This document shows, one piece after another, positions 21,079 to 31,989 of a DNA stretch of 64,000 nucleotides. This stretch comes from Trichuris trichiura. Taxonomy: Eukaryota > Nematoda > Enoplea > Trichinellida > Trichuridae. Positions within the stretch are counted from its first letter, which is position 1; every line of letters begins with the position of its first letter. Location: assembly GCA_037903355.1 (NCBI GenBank), contig JBAJFE010000062.1, positions 806,001 through 870,000 on the forward strand. The letters run 5' to 3'. The notes below the pieces were generated by a model. The model did not search any database. It was given only the letters and a program-made list of their open reading frames with translations, and was not told the DNA's origin. A program made the position numbers and the translations under genes.

Positions 21079-21964
21079 GCTGTCCTAAATAAAGGAAATA
21101 AAACTTGCAATAGTAATACTAACATTGATGTGCAATGCGCATACGGCTACCTAAAACGGCAATGCATACCTTTACTACAAAATGGGTGAGTAGTGATGAC
21201 GATTAATAACGAGTGTGTTGCCATTGAAGAATGCTCTGCTTTGACAGTTTCGCAACAAAGTATTTATCTTTCGTCGAATGGACAGACGGATAGACTGCAT
21301 AAGGAACGAATGGAAGCCCGGAACCGCAGAGGGGATTTGGTTATGTTGAACATGTACACATACGACAGAGGGTAATACTTTCGGCATAGCGTATTTCAGC
21401 TGAGAAATCTACTCTGGAAAAAACAGCGATGATATCTAGTGGAAACTTTTGCTTGGCAGTTGCGTGAAAGGATGAGCTCAATGTCCACTCGTTTATGCAA
21501 CTACAAACATTGATACTATATTCGACCCGTTATCAGCGCGTCGATGCTGACCTGTAGAATGACTGAGAGAACTTGCAGCGGACAGAAGATAAACGGTGGT
21601 GATGACTATACGGATAAACAGTTACAGGAATGAGAGTTGATCCATTTCAGCAGTGCCTTTATCTGAGCAAAGCAAACTTTCACATACAGTCTTTCATAGC
21701 TGCACACAGAACACTCGATATGCAAATTAAAAAATATAAATTGTGGACAGATTGAGAGCTCCTGAAATGTTTTCATATTCTCTCATCCTGTGACGACGTA
21801 CGGCAACGCCATCTGAGGTCAATTTATTGTCCGCTCCAGCATGTGCTTCCTTGTTATCACAGCACGCTTTCGCAGAGGATAAAATGAGCTAATATACATC
21901 ATGTAAGACTAAAATTAATTCTTCTTTTTTCTTTTTTCTCCTTTCTAACGGGTGCGTTATTGAG
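21079..21964. other. Intergenic, nothing recognised
   Basis: Two overlapping antiparallel ORFs of 60-70 codons at 21,175-21,387 show no recognisable domain. Confidence 0.45.
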
Positions 21965-22106
21965 AATAAAATGTTTGCGCCCTTGCGACCCGTTCATTAG
22001 TTAAAAACGTTTACTTCTCAAACGTATAGCCCGCGGAGCTTTCAGGTCACACTAGGCCAAACGTTTTTAACTAACGAACGGGTAGCAAAGCCGCAAACAT
22101 TTTATT
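21965..22106. repeat. 48-bp inverted repeat with GGAGCTTTC loop
   Basis: 21,965-22,012 pairs with 22,059-22,106 with few mismatches (AGTTAAAAACGTTT/AAACGTTTTTAACT innermost). The loop contains GCGGAGCTTTCAGGTCA, resembling the 3' half of the hammerhead-like motif. No target duplication found. Confidence 0.6.
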
Positions 22107-22243
22107 CATGTAACACTAGTAACAATGGCTTGCAAATATTGTAATCTTTACTTCTTCCGAATGATAATCCAGCTCCTTCAACTCACTGAGGACGGAACTA
22201 GAGCGTTTCGAAATGTCTGAATTAAAAGGTGAATGTATCGTTT

Positions 22244-22290
22244 CTGAATTTTTCCTAATAATCGCTCATCCATTCGTTGGTAGGGCAATT
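22244..22290 (+). repeat. 48-bp dispersed repeat, copy 2
   Basis: Same sequence and orientation as 19,265-19,312, adjoining the 3' end of the Tigger fragment. Confidence 0.65.
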
Positions 22291-22297
22291 GTTTCGT

Positions 22298-22603
22298 TTA
22301 ATTACAGAGACCAACACAGACAAAAAACGGAAAAGCCATAGAAGATCTACTAAAAGCAAGGCTTCTATAAAGAATAGCCTTGAAGAACAAGCCGCATTCA
22401 TCAGCATTCAAAATGTCTTCCTTCTTTAAGCCACTGGTGAAATAACGAAACTTTGCAACGAAGTCTTCCAAGACCTCGGCAGGAAAATCGTTGGATTCGC
22501 CACATAAGATTTTCTGGGAGATCTTATGGTGGAGCTTGAACTTCTCGAGCCAACCGGTTGATGCTTGGAAACTACACTTACGGGTTTCCAAGCACCAAAC
22601 CAA
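22298..22603 (-). pseudogene. Pogo/Tigger-type transposase fragment
   Basis: A 101-codon ORF contains a CENP-B/Tc5-type helix-turn-helix segment (STGWLEKFKLHHKI, residues about 16-30), the conserved CGES, then NADECGLFFK near residue 68, which corresponds to the first catalytic Asp of the DDE domain (usually NADETGLF). The rest of the DDE domain and the N-terminal helices are absent. A domesticated gene is unlikely at this length. Confidence 0.75.
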
Positions 22604-22902
22604 CTACCAACACTTAAGTGTGTAACACGTTTTCGTTGTGCGCTAATGGCATAATAACAGGGACGATTTATGTGCTGAGTTGAGTTCAAAGTGTTATTGT
22701 AGACCTGTGGCAATAAATCGATACAACACTAATGCGTCGTTTTAAAAAGCTGTAAATTCCGTTGCGTTACTGCTTATAGGTTAATACGGGCTGGTCAAGA
22801 ATAACGTAGTCGCCAGTTAGCATGTCTCATTCCGGTAAAACAGTTGAGGAACTACACATTTAATGAAAACGAGTATAAATTTCAAAGTTAGCCTGTTTAC
22901 GT

Positions 22903-22975
22903 CGCCCACGCAGGGGGTTGAACCCTGGACATTTAGGTTAAAAGCCTAACGCTCTACCGACTGAGCTACATGGGC
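22903..22975 (-). tRNA. tRNA-Lys(TTT)
   Basis: 73 nt, anticodon loop CTTTTAA, all stems intact. The T loop reads TTCAACC where the other copies have TTCGACC, a tolerated change. A TTTT run is about 34 nt downstream. Confidence 0.88.
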
Positions 22976-23516
22976 AGCAGCTTTTGGAAAAAGTTAGTGT
23001 TTTAACGTGAAACGATCCATTATTTGAGTAAAGCAGGTTGGGAGATTGCAGAGGTACAAGAGTTTAGCTGCTTCTCCTCGAATCATTAGGAACGAGTGCT
23101 CCTAAGATTTGCTTGCAAGAAGAAGCCAGTTTCGTTATATCATTTATTCCATTGATTTGAGACTGCAGGTACTCACGATTGCAATGATGCTAAGCTTGAC
23201 AACACTGCAAGTTTTGCAATTTCCGATGATGTCAATGACGTAGTTGTTAAGGTGACCGCTTTTTACGGAAGTGATTAATGTGATTATGGAATTTAAGTAT
23301 GTCAAATAGTTACTAATCTTCGCAGTTCAAACTGGAGTAGTATGTAAACTTTCTAAACCTGTGCTTTAATACGATTGCCTGTTGGAAGCACGTTATTGGG
23401 AAAAATTATTTTCATGCTCTTCATTTCCATTTTTTTGCAAGTAAGCGTTGTCACCCATCGTCAAAACTGCAATTATGATGTTCTCGTGATGATTGGAAGA
23501 AAAATACGCACGCAAA

Positions 23517-23589
23517 TGCCTCGAGCCGGGATTGAACCGGCGACATTTAGATCTTCAGTCTAACGCTCTCCCTACTGAGCTATCGAGGC
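23517..23589 (-). tRNA. tRNA-Phe(GAA)
   Basis: 73 nt, anticodon loop CTGAAGA, identical body to the other Phe genes. A TTTTT terminator is 13-14 nt downstream on the minus strand (23,499-23,503). Confidence 0.93.
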
Positions 23590-24034
23590 TGATTTTGAGT
23601 AAAACTGCTGCCCGTTGCGGCATTCGCCAGATGACCTAAAATTCTCATGTTCCACAGGAAAACACGATATTTATGCGTATTCTTGCTTGCTTATTTCCTC
23701 TATGACGGCTGTTTGTAAACTTTTCCTCGCCGCCGTTGGCGCCTAAGATAGGAGGTGACCCTTTTGATCAGTTCAAATAGTGTTTTTGAAAACGTTCATC
23801 TTTTTAAAACTCCTTTGTTCTTTCACGGGACAGTTGAGTCCAATACCGTTGTAGAGTAGTAACTTGAATAGTTTCGCTAACAACCATGTGATAACTGCGT
23901 TGTTCGTTTCTATAAACCATTTTTTCTGAACCGCGAAAAGCATTATTGAATATCCTTCAGTGAGTACTGTTGTGGCTAGCATTAAAATCAGGCAGTTGTC
24001 ACTTAAAATCTTCCATTTAGTTTGAATGCCAGAT

Positions 24035-24106
24035 TGCCGTATGGTCTAGTGGTTAGGACTTGTGGCTTCCACCCGCACGGCCTAGATTTAATTCCTGGCC
24101 CAGGAA
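24035..24106 (+). pseudogene. tRNA-Glu-like pseudogene
   Basis: It aligns over 72 nt with tRNA-Glu. The acceptor (TGCCGTA with GGCCCAGGA) and T arm (TAGATTTAATTCCTGG) are substituted, and the anticodon position reads TCC instead of TTC. Confidence 0.75.
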
Positions 24107-24548
24107 GTCTGCAAGGAAAGTATTCGTAGCGAACGTGATGTTCAAAAAAATGTTAAAGTCCAGTAATCTGTTTTATTTATTCAGCTAGTGTAAACCCGTT
24201 TTCCTACGCTTATTTTTCTCAGGTTTCATCACACGCTGCTTTTGCGTCGAAGATTCTTCGCTTGCCGTCGTAACACGTAAAGTAGGTTCTATCTTAACTT
24301 CTTGGGATGGCTGTGAGGGGTATAGTTTTGACGTTTTCTGTAGTTAATTTCATGACCTCTGTTATCGATTATTTTAATTGTTTTTTCATAATCGATTAGT
24401 TTAATAGTGCCTCCAACTTGGGAGTAGCAATTATGTGTGTTGGGACCCGCAATATGATGCATGAACCTGATTAACGTTACGGTTTGATGACGGTATTCTG
24501 GGGCTTGATAGAGGAAAGGTCGTGGTTTGTTAACTGCTTTCCTGACAA
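24107..24548. other. Possible 5' flank or LTR remnant of Ty3/gypsy element
   Basis: It precedes the retrotransposon. A second LTR copy was not found, so it cannot be delimited. Confidence 0.3.
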
Positions 24549-24647
24549 ACACAACAGCTGGCGACGAGGGTGAGATGAGCTGAATCCACCACTTCAGAAC
24601 AGATAGCCATCCTGCTGAAAACACAGCGGCAGTTGCAACAGTAGCTC

Positions 24648-25391
24648 ATGGAACTGCTGGTCAGTCAGCAGGACACGGCAAGGACCCAGTACTTGCCGAA
24701 ACGTTGAAATTCCAGCATTGATTCGATTTCCAATAGCATTACCGAATTTTCCTACGACGTGGAAAACGGCTTAACGTTTGAAAGTTGGTTCAAACGGTAT
24801 GAAGATATTTTCAAAGTTGATGTTGCGAGCATGCCTGATGACGCTCGTGTGAGACTTTTGTTGCAGAAATTGCCAGCAGCTTCACACGACAGCTACGCCA
24901 AATACGTTCTGCCGAAACAGCCCCGCGACTTCACCTTCAAAGAGACGGTTGAGCCGGTAACAAAAGTTTTCGCTTCGCAGTCATCATTATTCAACGTTCG
25001 CTACCATTGCCTACGGTTGACAAAGAAATTGATGGATGATATCATTGTCTATACCGAGCTGATGAATCAGCACTGTAAGCGCTTTCGTCTAAAAGAATTG
25101 TCAGAAGAGCAGTTTCGTTGTTTGATCTTGGTTCGTGGGCTTCAGTCACCCAGCGATGCCGACTTCAGAAGACGATTGTTGCAGATGATTGAACGCGATC
25201 CAAGAGCGAATGTCTTTGACTTGATGGAAGAATATCAGCGGCTGAAGAGCGTAAAGCACGATGCGGGTTCGGTGGAAAATGTATTAACTGGGGCCCAAGC
25301 AGCCAGAGCTAACTACGCCAAAAGGGAAGCCAAGCAGCCCTTGCTGGCTTTATGGGGAATGGCATTTCGCACGTTATTGCCCTTTTGCTAA
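24648..25391 (+). pseudogene. Ty3/gypsy gag
   Basis: The capsid-like frame (ENGLTFESWFKRYEDIF, then RVRLLLQKLP) runs from about 24,720 to 25,350, preceded in frame by a stop. A +1 shift at about 25,350 moves to the frame encoding the zinc knuckle CSKCGAKRYKEGLC (CX2CX4HX4C-like with Tyr-Lys replacing His) at about 25,397-25,440. This gag would assemble the particle and bind RNA, but the copy is broken. Confidence 0.8.
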
Positions 25392-25510
25392 TCATCTATG
25401 TTCGAAATGTGGTGCAAAGAGATATAAAGAAGGCCTTTGCCGCCCCAAGAAAATGCGCAGTGATACGTTCACACAGAACGCACAAAGACGTAAGACGTTC
25501 ATGCCCTGAT

Positions 25511-26267
25511 GCAGAAAAAATTTCGGCAATCAAGCGAATGCCTGCCCCGTCAGATCAATCATGTTTGCGTTCATTTTTGGGTTTAGTGAACTACCATGGC
25601 GACTTCGTACATGAGCTCAGCAAAATGCGAGCTCCTTTCGATGCGCTTCTGAGGAAAGGTGCTCGGTGGGAACAGTCGGCCGAGTGTTAGCAAGCGTTCG
25701 ACCATGTGAAAAAAATTCTTGAATCAGACTTATGGCTGGCACCCTACGACCCAACGAAAGAGACCATTGTCGCGGCTGACGCATCGAACCACGGTGTTGG
25801 AGTAGTCATTATGTACCGTTTCGCGGATGGAACAGAAAAAAACTATCTGTGATACTTCGCGAACGTTAACGAATGCTAAACAAAAGTATACTCAAATGGA
25901 GAAAGAAGCACTAGCTTTCGTTTTCACTGTGAAGAAGTTGCATTGGATGATCCACGGACGGAAATTCACGTTGCTAACGGATCATAAATCTCTCGTAGCG
26001 GTTTTTGGTTCCAGGAAAGGGGTTCCATCGTATACAGCTAATCGACTGAAACGTTGGGCTACGACTTTGCTTAGCTATGATTTTATCGTTGAATACCGCT
26101 TTACAGAGAATTCTGGACGAGCTGCTGCGCTTTCCCGACTTGTGGATAAGCATACGGTTGCTGAAGAAGACTTAGTTATTGTTGCTGTTAATGCAGAACA
26201 TGACGTCCGTCGCTGCTTATCTGACTCAATACATGTCCTTCTAGTAACAAGTGAACCGATTTCTTGA
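25511..26267 (+). pseudogene. Ty3/gypsy RT end plus RNase H
   Basis: LRSFLGLVNYHGDFV (RT thumb) starts at about 25,565. A stop interrupts it at 25,688-25,690, then RNase H follows: AADASNHGVGVV (25,770-25,800), a frameshift near 25,830, EKEALAFVF near 25,905 and LTDHKSL near 25,975, with the chain ending in a chromosome-side linker. The fragment lacks the RT catalytic site. Confidence 0.8.
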
Positions 26268-26299
26268 GCGGCGGCCGAAGATTCCATTTTGAGTGAGTT

Positions 26300-26956
26300 A
26301 TGAAATGCGTTAAGGACAGTTGGGCAAAGCCACGAGTGAGTAAGCAGCTACAACCATTTTTCAACCGTCGAAATGCATTGTCAGATGTGGAAGGTTTCAT
26401 AATGATGATGGACCGCGTGGTAATACCAAAAAGGTTGCAACCCGCGGTCCTGAAACAACTTCATCAGGGCCACCTGGGCATAATCCCGATGAAAGCTCTT
26501 GCCCGTAGCTGTATATAGTGGCCGGGTCTGGACAATAAAATTGAAACTGTTGTACGCAGCTGCAACAAATGCGCAGCAGTAACGAAAACCCCATTGAAAA
26601 CTGAACTTTCTTCGTGGCCGATACCGGAGAAACCGTGGTCGCATATCCGTATGCATTAAGCCGGACCAATGGAAGGTTGGTATTTTCTGGTCGTTGTGGA
26701 TGTCTATCCAAAGTGGCCTGAAATTTTTATGATGAATCATATCACCACAGCGGCAACGCTAGAGGACTTGAGGAAACTCTTCGCCCAGTTTGTACTGCCA
26801 GAAGTGTTAGTGTCAGATAACGGAGCGCAATTCACGTCGGCTGAATTAACCGAATTTTTCATGAAAAACGGCATTGAACACATACGCACGCCGCCTTATC
26901 ACCCTCAATGTAATGTGAAAGAGGAATTATCAAGAAGTCACAACTCTGCCTCATAA
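26300..26956 (+). pseudogene. Ty3/gypsy integrase
   Basis: One frame with stops at 26,516-26,518 and near 26,656. The zinc-binding portion shows HQGHLG and CNKC. The catalytic core shows VVDVYPKWPE and SDNGAQF; the Glu region reads PQCNVKEE rather than the usual PQSNGQAER. The frame ends abruptly after it. Confidence 0.8.
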
Positions 26957-27113
26957 TTTAAGTATAGATATACTTTGTGCCGAAAAGCGTTTTGCTCACC
27001 CATGTAGAGAACTGTTTGGTTCCTTGTTGAACAAAGTGCGAATGTGCTACCCTCGCTGAGAGTTAGTTGACTATGGGTAGTATGTGACATTAGCTGCAGG
27101 ATTCAAAGTACTT

Positions 27114-27185
27114 TGCGTAGACCGGGAGTCGAACCCGGATCGATTGCTTGGAAGGCAACCATGCTAACCGCTACACCATCTATGC
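27114..27185 (-). tRNA. tRNA-Gly(TCC), one acceptor mismatch
   Basis: 72 nt, anticodon loop CTTCCAA. The acceptor reads GCATAGA against TCTACGC, giving an A-C mismatch at pair 3-70; otherwise identical to the intact copies. No TTTT close downstream. Possibly a declining gene. Confidence 0.75.
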
Positions 27186-27818
27186 GTTGTTACCCGCTCT
27201 AAAGATATTTGGTTTCTAAAAACGGCCACTGGAACTGACGATTATTTGGTCACTACTGCATCACATGATTGCATAACGAGTGACGGTTCAGATGTTCCAT
27301 ATTGTAGCCTTTATTGATAAGTTAGGAGTTTTTGAATACATGGAATTTTGTAACAGCTTCGTCAATTTTCATTAGTAAACTTTATTTTTCGGTAGCTTCC
27401 GTTTTTAACGAATTCTGTGCTCCGGAACTTCCGGGTCCATTCTTGACCCGCCCTCAGCGGTAAGGACCAATGGAACTTCAGTCGACAGAAATGTCTTAGG
27501 CAAGTGTACTGCTGTATGAGCAAGAATTTTACGAAAGCTAAGGGAAGAAAAAATCCGCCATAATGAAAACTTTAATTCATATCTGTCCGCAGTATCTGCC
27601 ACTCATTGCTAAATGCAGTACTGCAAAGAAAGTGTTCATGTTCAAATATTATATCTTGAAAGGTGACATTTCAGTTGGAGTTTCTCGATTACTTTTCTTT
27701 CCTCAATGTGAGAAGACGTAATGCATGAGTTATTGCGCAGCTTTGGTTACAACCTGCGAATCACAAATGACACAAGGGCATTTATTAGGACCAAAAGCTT
27801 TGTGTTCGAGATCGAACT
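27186..27818. other. Intergenic with degraded hammerhead-like motif
   Basis: No gene seen. The motif at 27,429-27,457 is listed separately. Confidence 0.5.
27429..27457 (-). other. Degraded hammerhead-like motif
   Basis: Minus strand ACCGCTGAGGG, stem CGGGTC/GACCCG, then GAAG in place of GAAA. Two core positions are lost. Flanks match the other copies, so it is an old solo Penelope terminus. Confidence 0.5.
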
Positions 27819-28385
27819 ATGAGCGAAGGTAGTGTGAACGCTGAGGACGTTAGTTCTGAAATTTCGACCGAATCAAGCAAGTTATTGTCTTCAGTGGAAG
27901 AATCAGGAGTTGAGGAAGTCAGCTCAAGAACAGCATCGAACGTTCAAGAAGGTGAATGGCAACTTTCGGAAGAAAGTGAACACGATGATTCTGAAACCGT
28001 GACACCATCGCCCACTTCTCCTTCTCAAAGTTTCGAAGAAGTTTTGAAAAGCGAAGTATTTTGGGATACGCGGTTTGTTGGAGAATTCCAAGAGTTCTCG
28101 ATCCTCGGATTAGCTAGGTATCTCCGAAAAATGGGCCATAATGTGGACAGTGACGACCTGACTGAGTACTTTAATCGTAATTATGATTTGGAAGCTGCAA
28201 ATGAATACCAGGAGGAGTGCATTCCACAGTGTCGACCAGACAATCGGGGCTTTACCCTCGAGGATCCTGATCCAAAATGTTTTCATGCAGGCCGTTTGTC
28301 TAAATTATGTCATGCAAAGAGCAGTCTGTTTGGTAAAACCCGGAATTGTTCAAGTGAATGCATGTTGCACGAGGATGGTAAATGA
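27819..28385 (+). CDS. Hypothetical acidic protein, possible MRGBP/Eaf7-like domain
   Basis: A 188-codon single ORF, the longest non-transposon ORF in the window. Residues 1-75 are Ser/Glu-rich and probably disordered. Residues about 90-148 (FSILGLARYLRKMGHNVDSD, LTEYFNRNYDLEAANEYQ, GFTLEDPD) resemble in pattern the conserved part of the NuA4/TIP60 subunit MRGBP (yeast Eaf7): a short helical segment, then a Tyr-Asp-hydrophobic motif and an R-x-F-x-L end. In that family the protein bridges to MRG15-type chromatin proteins. The C-terminal 40 residues are Cys/His-containing and unlike the family. The ORF is intronless and has no identifiable promoter, so it may be a retrocopy, a pseudogene or a chance similarity. 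Confidence 0.4.
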   Translation: MSEGSVNAEDVSSEISTESSKLLSSVEESGVEEVSSRTASNVQEGEWQLSEESEHDDSETVTPSPTSPSQSFEEVLKSEVFWDTRFVGEFQEFSILGLARYLRKMGHNVDSDDLTEYFNRNYDLEAANEYQEECIPQCRPDNRGFTLEDPDPKCFHAGRLSKLCHAKSSLFGKTRNCSSECMLHEDGK

Positions 28386-29250
28386 TGTTCTAAACTCAAG
28401 CTGAATTTCATTGTACTCGGATCTGTTAGTATACGATCAGATATTACAGTTCATTGTGAGTACTCAGTAAAGCAGCGACTGTTTTACTTGATTTCTTGGC
28501 ATTGATTGTGTTAATCCAGTCAGGACTCGCTGAAGACCATATGGCTACTAGCTAACGGTTCCGTTTTCAGTCTGATTTGCACTAGACTTGGATTCTGCTA
28601 ACGTTACCGTTTTAGTACCGTTTGCTGCTATGCATGTAATCCTCACCAGGAAGTTGTTACCATCCTGTTTGTAACAAAAGTTTACGTGATTTAGTCTTCA
28701 AGCTGGGTTGCTATGGATACCTTGCTTTTGAAATGTTCAAATGGGTCAAAGTGGACTGATCTGCTTTTTGTCTAAGCGAGGTTTCGGACTTCCATTAAAG
28801 GCCCGGTGAATACTGCAACTGGAACCGAAGTCAAGATCTGTTTTTCCAGGTAACCGAGCGCATTCCTTGCTTGAAACTGCAATCAAGTCATCGTCGACAA
28901 CCTAAGATTAAGCCTGAAATTAGTTCGCGTCTTGTATCACATTTCTCTCCCATTTCCCAACAATTCCAAGAGAACTTTCAGTTACTCAGTTTGCCTGGTC
29001 AAGTTACAGCATGCGTCAAATGAACCTTCTAATGATGGATGGGCTTAGCTTTCTCCATGCCATTCTAAACATAGGTTTGTTTTGTCAATACGCCTTATTC
29101 TTTGTTTCCTAATTTTGGTTTTTAGCTTCTTAACTCTGAATGTGAATTCCTGATAGAGCAGCTCTGATTCCTAACCTAAGCAGCTCAATGTCAGGCATCT
29201 TTTCTTTCACGTTGCAAGTTAAAACGAGAGTGTATTTGTCTGACCGTTGT
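28386..29250. other. Intergenic, nothing recognised
   Basis: It follows the 188-codon ORF. No polyadenylation context, tRNA or repeat was recognised. Confidence 0.5.
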
Positions 29251-29323
29251 CGCCCACGCAGGGGGTCGAACCCTGGACATTTAGGTTAAAAGCCTAACGC
29301 TCTACCGACTGAGCTACATGGGC
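29251..29323 (-). tRNA. tRNA-Lys(TTT)
   Basis: 73 nt, identical in body to the other intact Lys genes, anticodon loop CTTTTAA. A TTTT run is about 27 nt downstream. Confidence 0.93.
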
Positions 29324-29609
29324 ACTGCTTTTGCTCTGGACGATACTGAGCTTTTTCATAGCGCAAGATTCATGGTGCGTTTGGGGTGGTCGAAAGCGGG
29401 ACGACTCATCAAGGGATTCGAAAATGAATCTAAGCGAAATTTAAAAGTTTAAACTATGACTTAGCTGCCGTAAAAGGTAATTTTGCCTGAATCCAATCAA
29501 CAAAGCTTCTTCGAGAACGAGGTCTACAAGTCTTTCTGCAGTGTCTGTGCCCTAGTTCTGAGACAGAAAACATTTTTCGCTGTGAACGTTATGTTCTTAT
29601 GCAAAAGTA

Positions 29610-29681
29610 TTCCCGTGCCGGGAATCGAACCCGGGCCGTGTGGGTGAGAGCCACAAATCCTAACCACTAGACCACACGGGA
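29610..29681 (-). tRNA. tRNA-Glu(CTC)
   Basis: 72 nt, acceptor TCCCGTG/CACGGGA, anticodon loop CTCTCAC (anticodon CTC), the only CTC isoacceptor in the window. D and T arms intact. A TTTT run sits 4 nt downstream. Confidence 0.93.
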
Positions 29682-30194
29682 CCTTTGGGAAGTAAAAGAT
29701 GTAAATTGTTATTTAAAAATGTACCGATCATGGCGGTTTGCTAACCTCTTTTGAAAGTTATTGGTTTGCATATTGTGGCTGTTTCCAGAAAAATTCAGCA
29801 CTAAAGAAACTTATCTGCGCAGCCGCGAAAGAGTCGCTTTATTATCGAGCTGCTAAGTTTTTAAAGCAAATCTTTGCAAAGAAGCTTTATTTATGAATAC
29901 TTAAGTTATTAGTGCTAGCTTTTAAAGAAACAGGTTCACGTAAGTGGCAGGAGATAGCGTGCAAAGAAACCTGTGCGAGTCTTTCCCTTAAGTAGTACTA
30001 TAGTGCGTACTAAAAAGGATGAATATTTTTGGCGTCATATGAGCTCCAACATGTACCCTCAGCTGGTGAAATTTTTATTATCCTATTCGTAAAGCTATTT
30101 TGGCATTAAAGTAAAACATTAAATCCTTTGTCGAAACGCCGTTCCTACTGATACGGGAAAGGAAAGTCAAAGAAAGCTCATAACTCAATTGCTT

Positions 30195-30266
30195 GGGGTT
30201 AGCGGGGAATTGAACCCCGGACCTCTCGCACCCTAAGCGAGAATCATACCACTAGACCACTAACCG
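30195..30266 (-). tRNA. tRNA-Pro(AGG), first acceptor pair mismatched
   Basis: 72 nt, anticodon loop TTAGGGT. The 5' end reads CGGTTAG instead of GGGTTAG, so pair 1-72 is C-C. Otherwise like the intact Pro(AGG) at 36,112. Possibly still functional. Confidence 0.75.
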
Positions 30267-30589
30267 TCCTTCCAGAAAGCGTTATAAATTTTTATCAAGC
30301 AGCCTAACCGAATAAATAACAGATACCATTAACGCATCTGATATCCGACTTGTCCTGATAGTTCACTGGTGGAAGTAGCTGTAATAGCACATTCTCAAAT
30401 GCTTCATTCCCTGTTCGTTTTTCTTGCATCAAGTAGTTAAGTACTTTGTGCGTTACAACGGAGCAGCAGCTGAACTTGCTTAGAGCAGACGCGCGCTATG
30501 TTCTTGCGCATAGCAGCGGAATAATTTGGGAAAGTGATCATATTTGTTCTAGTACTGTACTGTTCATCTTTTGATGCAAGGAGTTCTGC

Positions 30590-30661
30590 TCCCGTGTGCT
30601 CTAGTGGCTAGGATTTGTGGCTTTCACCCACACGGCCCAGGGTTCATTGCCGGCACGGGAA
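30590..30661 (+). pseudogene. tRNA-Glu(TTC)-like pseudogene
   Basis: Acceptor, D arm and anticodon arm (CTTTCAC) match tRNA-Glu, with a G-to-C change at position 9. The T arm has a one-base insertion and a deletion (CCCAGGGTTCATTGCCGG), which breaks its stem. Confidence 0.7.
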
Positions 30662-31917
30662 TACCTGATCATGGAGAAACAGGATGTCAATATTGCCATC
30701 AGCAGCTGATCTCCGCGTCTTATGTTACAGCAGAAACCGTTCAGCATGGCATAAAATTATAATTAAATGAAATAAAAGGATTTTTCCAGGCTGTCTTCTT
30801 GTCCCGTCTTCAGGTAATGAGTTGACGACGAGAAGAACTCATTCTCTGAAGCCTGGACAAGAATATTTCTGATAATATTCTGTTGTTAAAAACATCTTGC
30901 ATTCAACGTCGAGTGCTGTTGCGCATATGGCAAGAGTCTTCCGAGAAAAGTTGTTGGCTTCGCTGCACTTTCTAACCTTTCTGCCGCTGACCAACACACT
31001 TGCTTGCACAGTTTCACGTGAGCTTAAAACTTCTTTAGTTCACTTTCTAAGAATCACAGCAAGTTCGTTCTTCTTGACGAATACTTAACTTTTAGTATAA
31101 ACCTAAAGGAAACGTCAAAGTGAACATTAAGGTTTCTCAGCGCCCATTGAACAGTAGCCCTTCTCCCAGTCCACAATTGTAGAACACTTTTGCCAAGACG
31201 ATTCTGCACACAGGTTTTCAAAAGCACCGATACCCTATCATGCATGAGTTCTAATTCCGTACTTTTCATATGTCGCATCAGGGTATACGTGATTATCTGT
31301 AGGAATGAATAATCTGTAACACTTCCGACGAAAAGGAATAGTTTTAACGCACCGGCAGACCGGTTTTCCTCTAAAACTAAGGCACCAGTGACATTCGACT
31401 CTCGTTCTAAATTCTGGTAGACGTTGCTATGATAGTTGACTTAAACACTCAATTTGAATATCGGTTCATCCGTTCAGAAGATTTTATCAATGTTCGGCGT
31501 GTTATTCCTGACTTCTTCCACAAATGTCTCTCTAATAGATTTTCCAGCAGATCAATAATCGCCTGTGGGAGCTTACTTGTGTGAATAGATAGGTCGTCTC
31601 CTAAACTTTTGAATGATACTATAGCCCTACAACCTCAGCTGACAGCCTCGCAGTACTGCAAAAATGGAAGTTACGAATAGATAGGATGCTGCTTCTGGCC
31701 TACACAGTAGATGTAGCTTTTTTCTATTTAGAACGTCTTCACGTGCTATAATGATACTAAACGGGCGGAGTATTGGAACATTCCGTTTAACACTCCAACA
31801 TCTGCATATATTAGTGGGAGCGTGAGGCTTTTTTTCTTTAATATAAAGCATTATGGGGAAATACAGTTCATATTAGCATAAAAACAGAGACATTGCACTG
31901 ACAAAAGTTACTTCCTA
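30662..31917. other. Intergenic, nothing recognised
   Basis: Short ORFs on both strands, none with a recognisable domain. Confidence 0.5.
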
Positions 31918-31989
31918 GGGGTTAGCGGGGAATCGAACCCCGGACCTCTCGCACCCGAAGCGAGAATCATACCACTAGACCACTAACCC
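31918..31989 (-). tRNA. tRNA-Pro(CGG)
   Basis: 72 nt, acceptor GGGTTAG/CTAACCC, anticodon loop TTCGGGT (anticodon CGG), the only CGG isoacceptor seen. A TTTT run about 12 nt downstream completes a plausible Pol III gene. Confidence 0.93.

Larger units (their letters stand above)
22860..23700. repeat. Lys-Phe block, copy of 61,500-62,330
   Basis: Both tRNA genes and the sequence around and between them align with the right arm of the large palindrome (61,500-62,330), and in inverse orientation with 43,880-44,710. Confidence 0.85.
24549..26957 (+). mobile_element. Decayed Ty3/gypsy retrotransposon
   Basis: Gag, zinc knuckle, the C-terminal part of RT, RNase H and integrase appear in Ty3/gypsy order. 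Protease and most of RT are deleted, several stops and frameshifts are present, and the 3' end is cut within integrase. CTGGCGACGAGGGTG near 24,555 resembles a tRNA primer-binding site just after a 5' LTR. It lies between a tRNA-Glu relic and tRNA-Gly. Confidence 0.85.

Noticed and set aside
22903..23589. Regularly spaced tRNA repeats as a CRISPR-like array
   Set aside because: Repeat units fold as tRNAs, spacers are long and the sequence is clearly eukaryotic.
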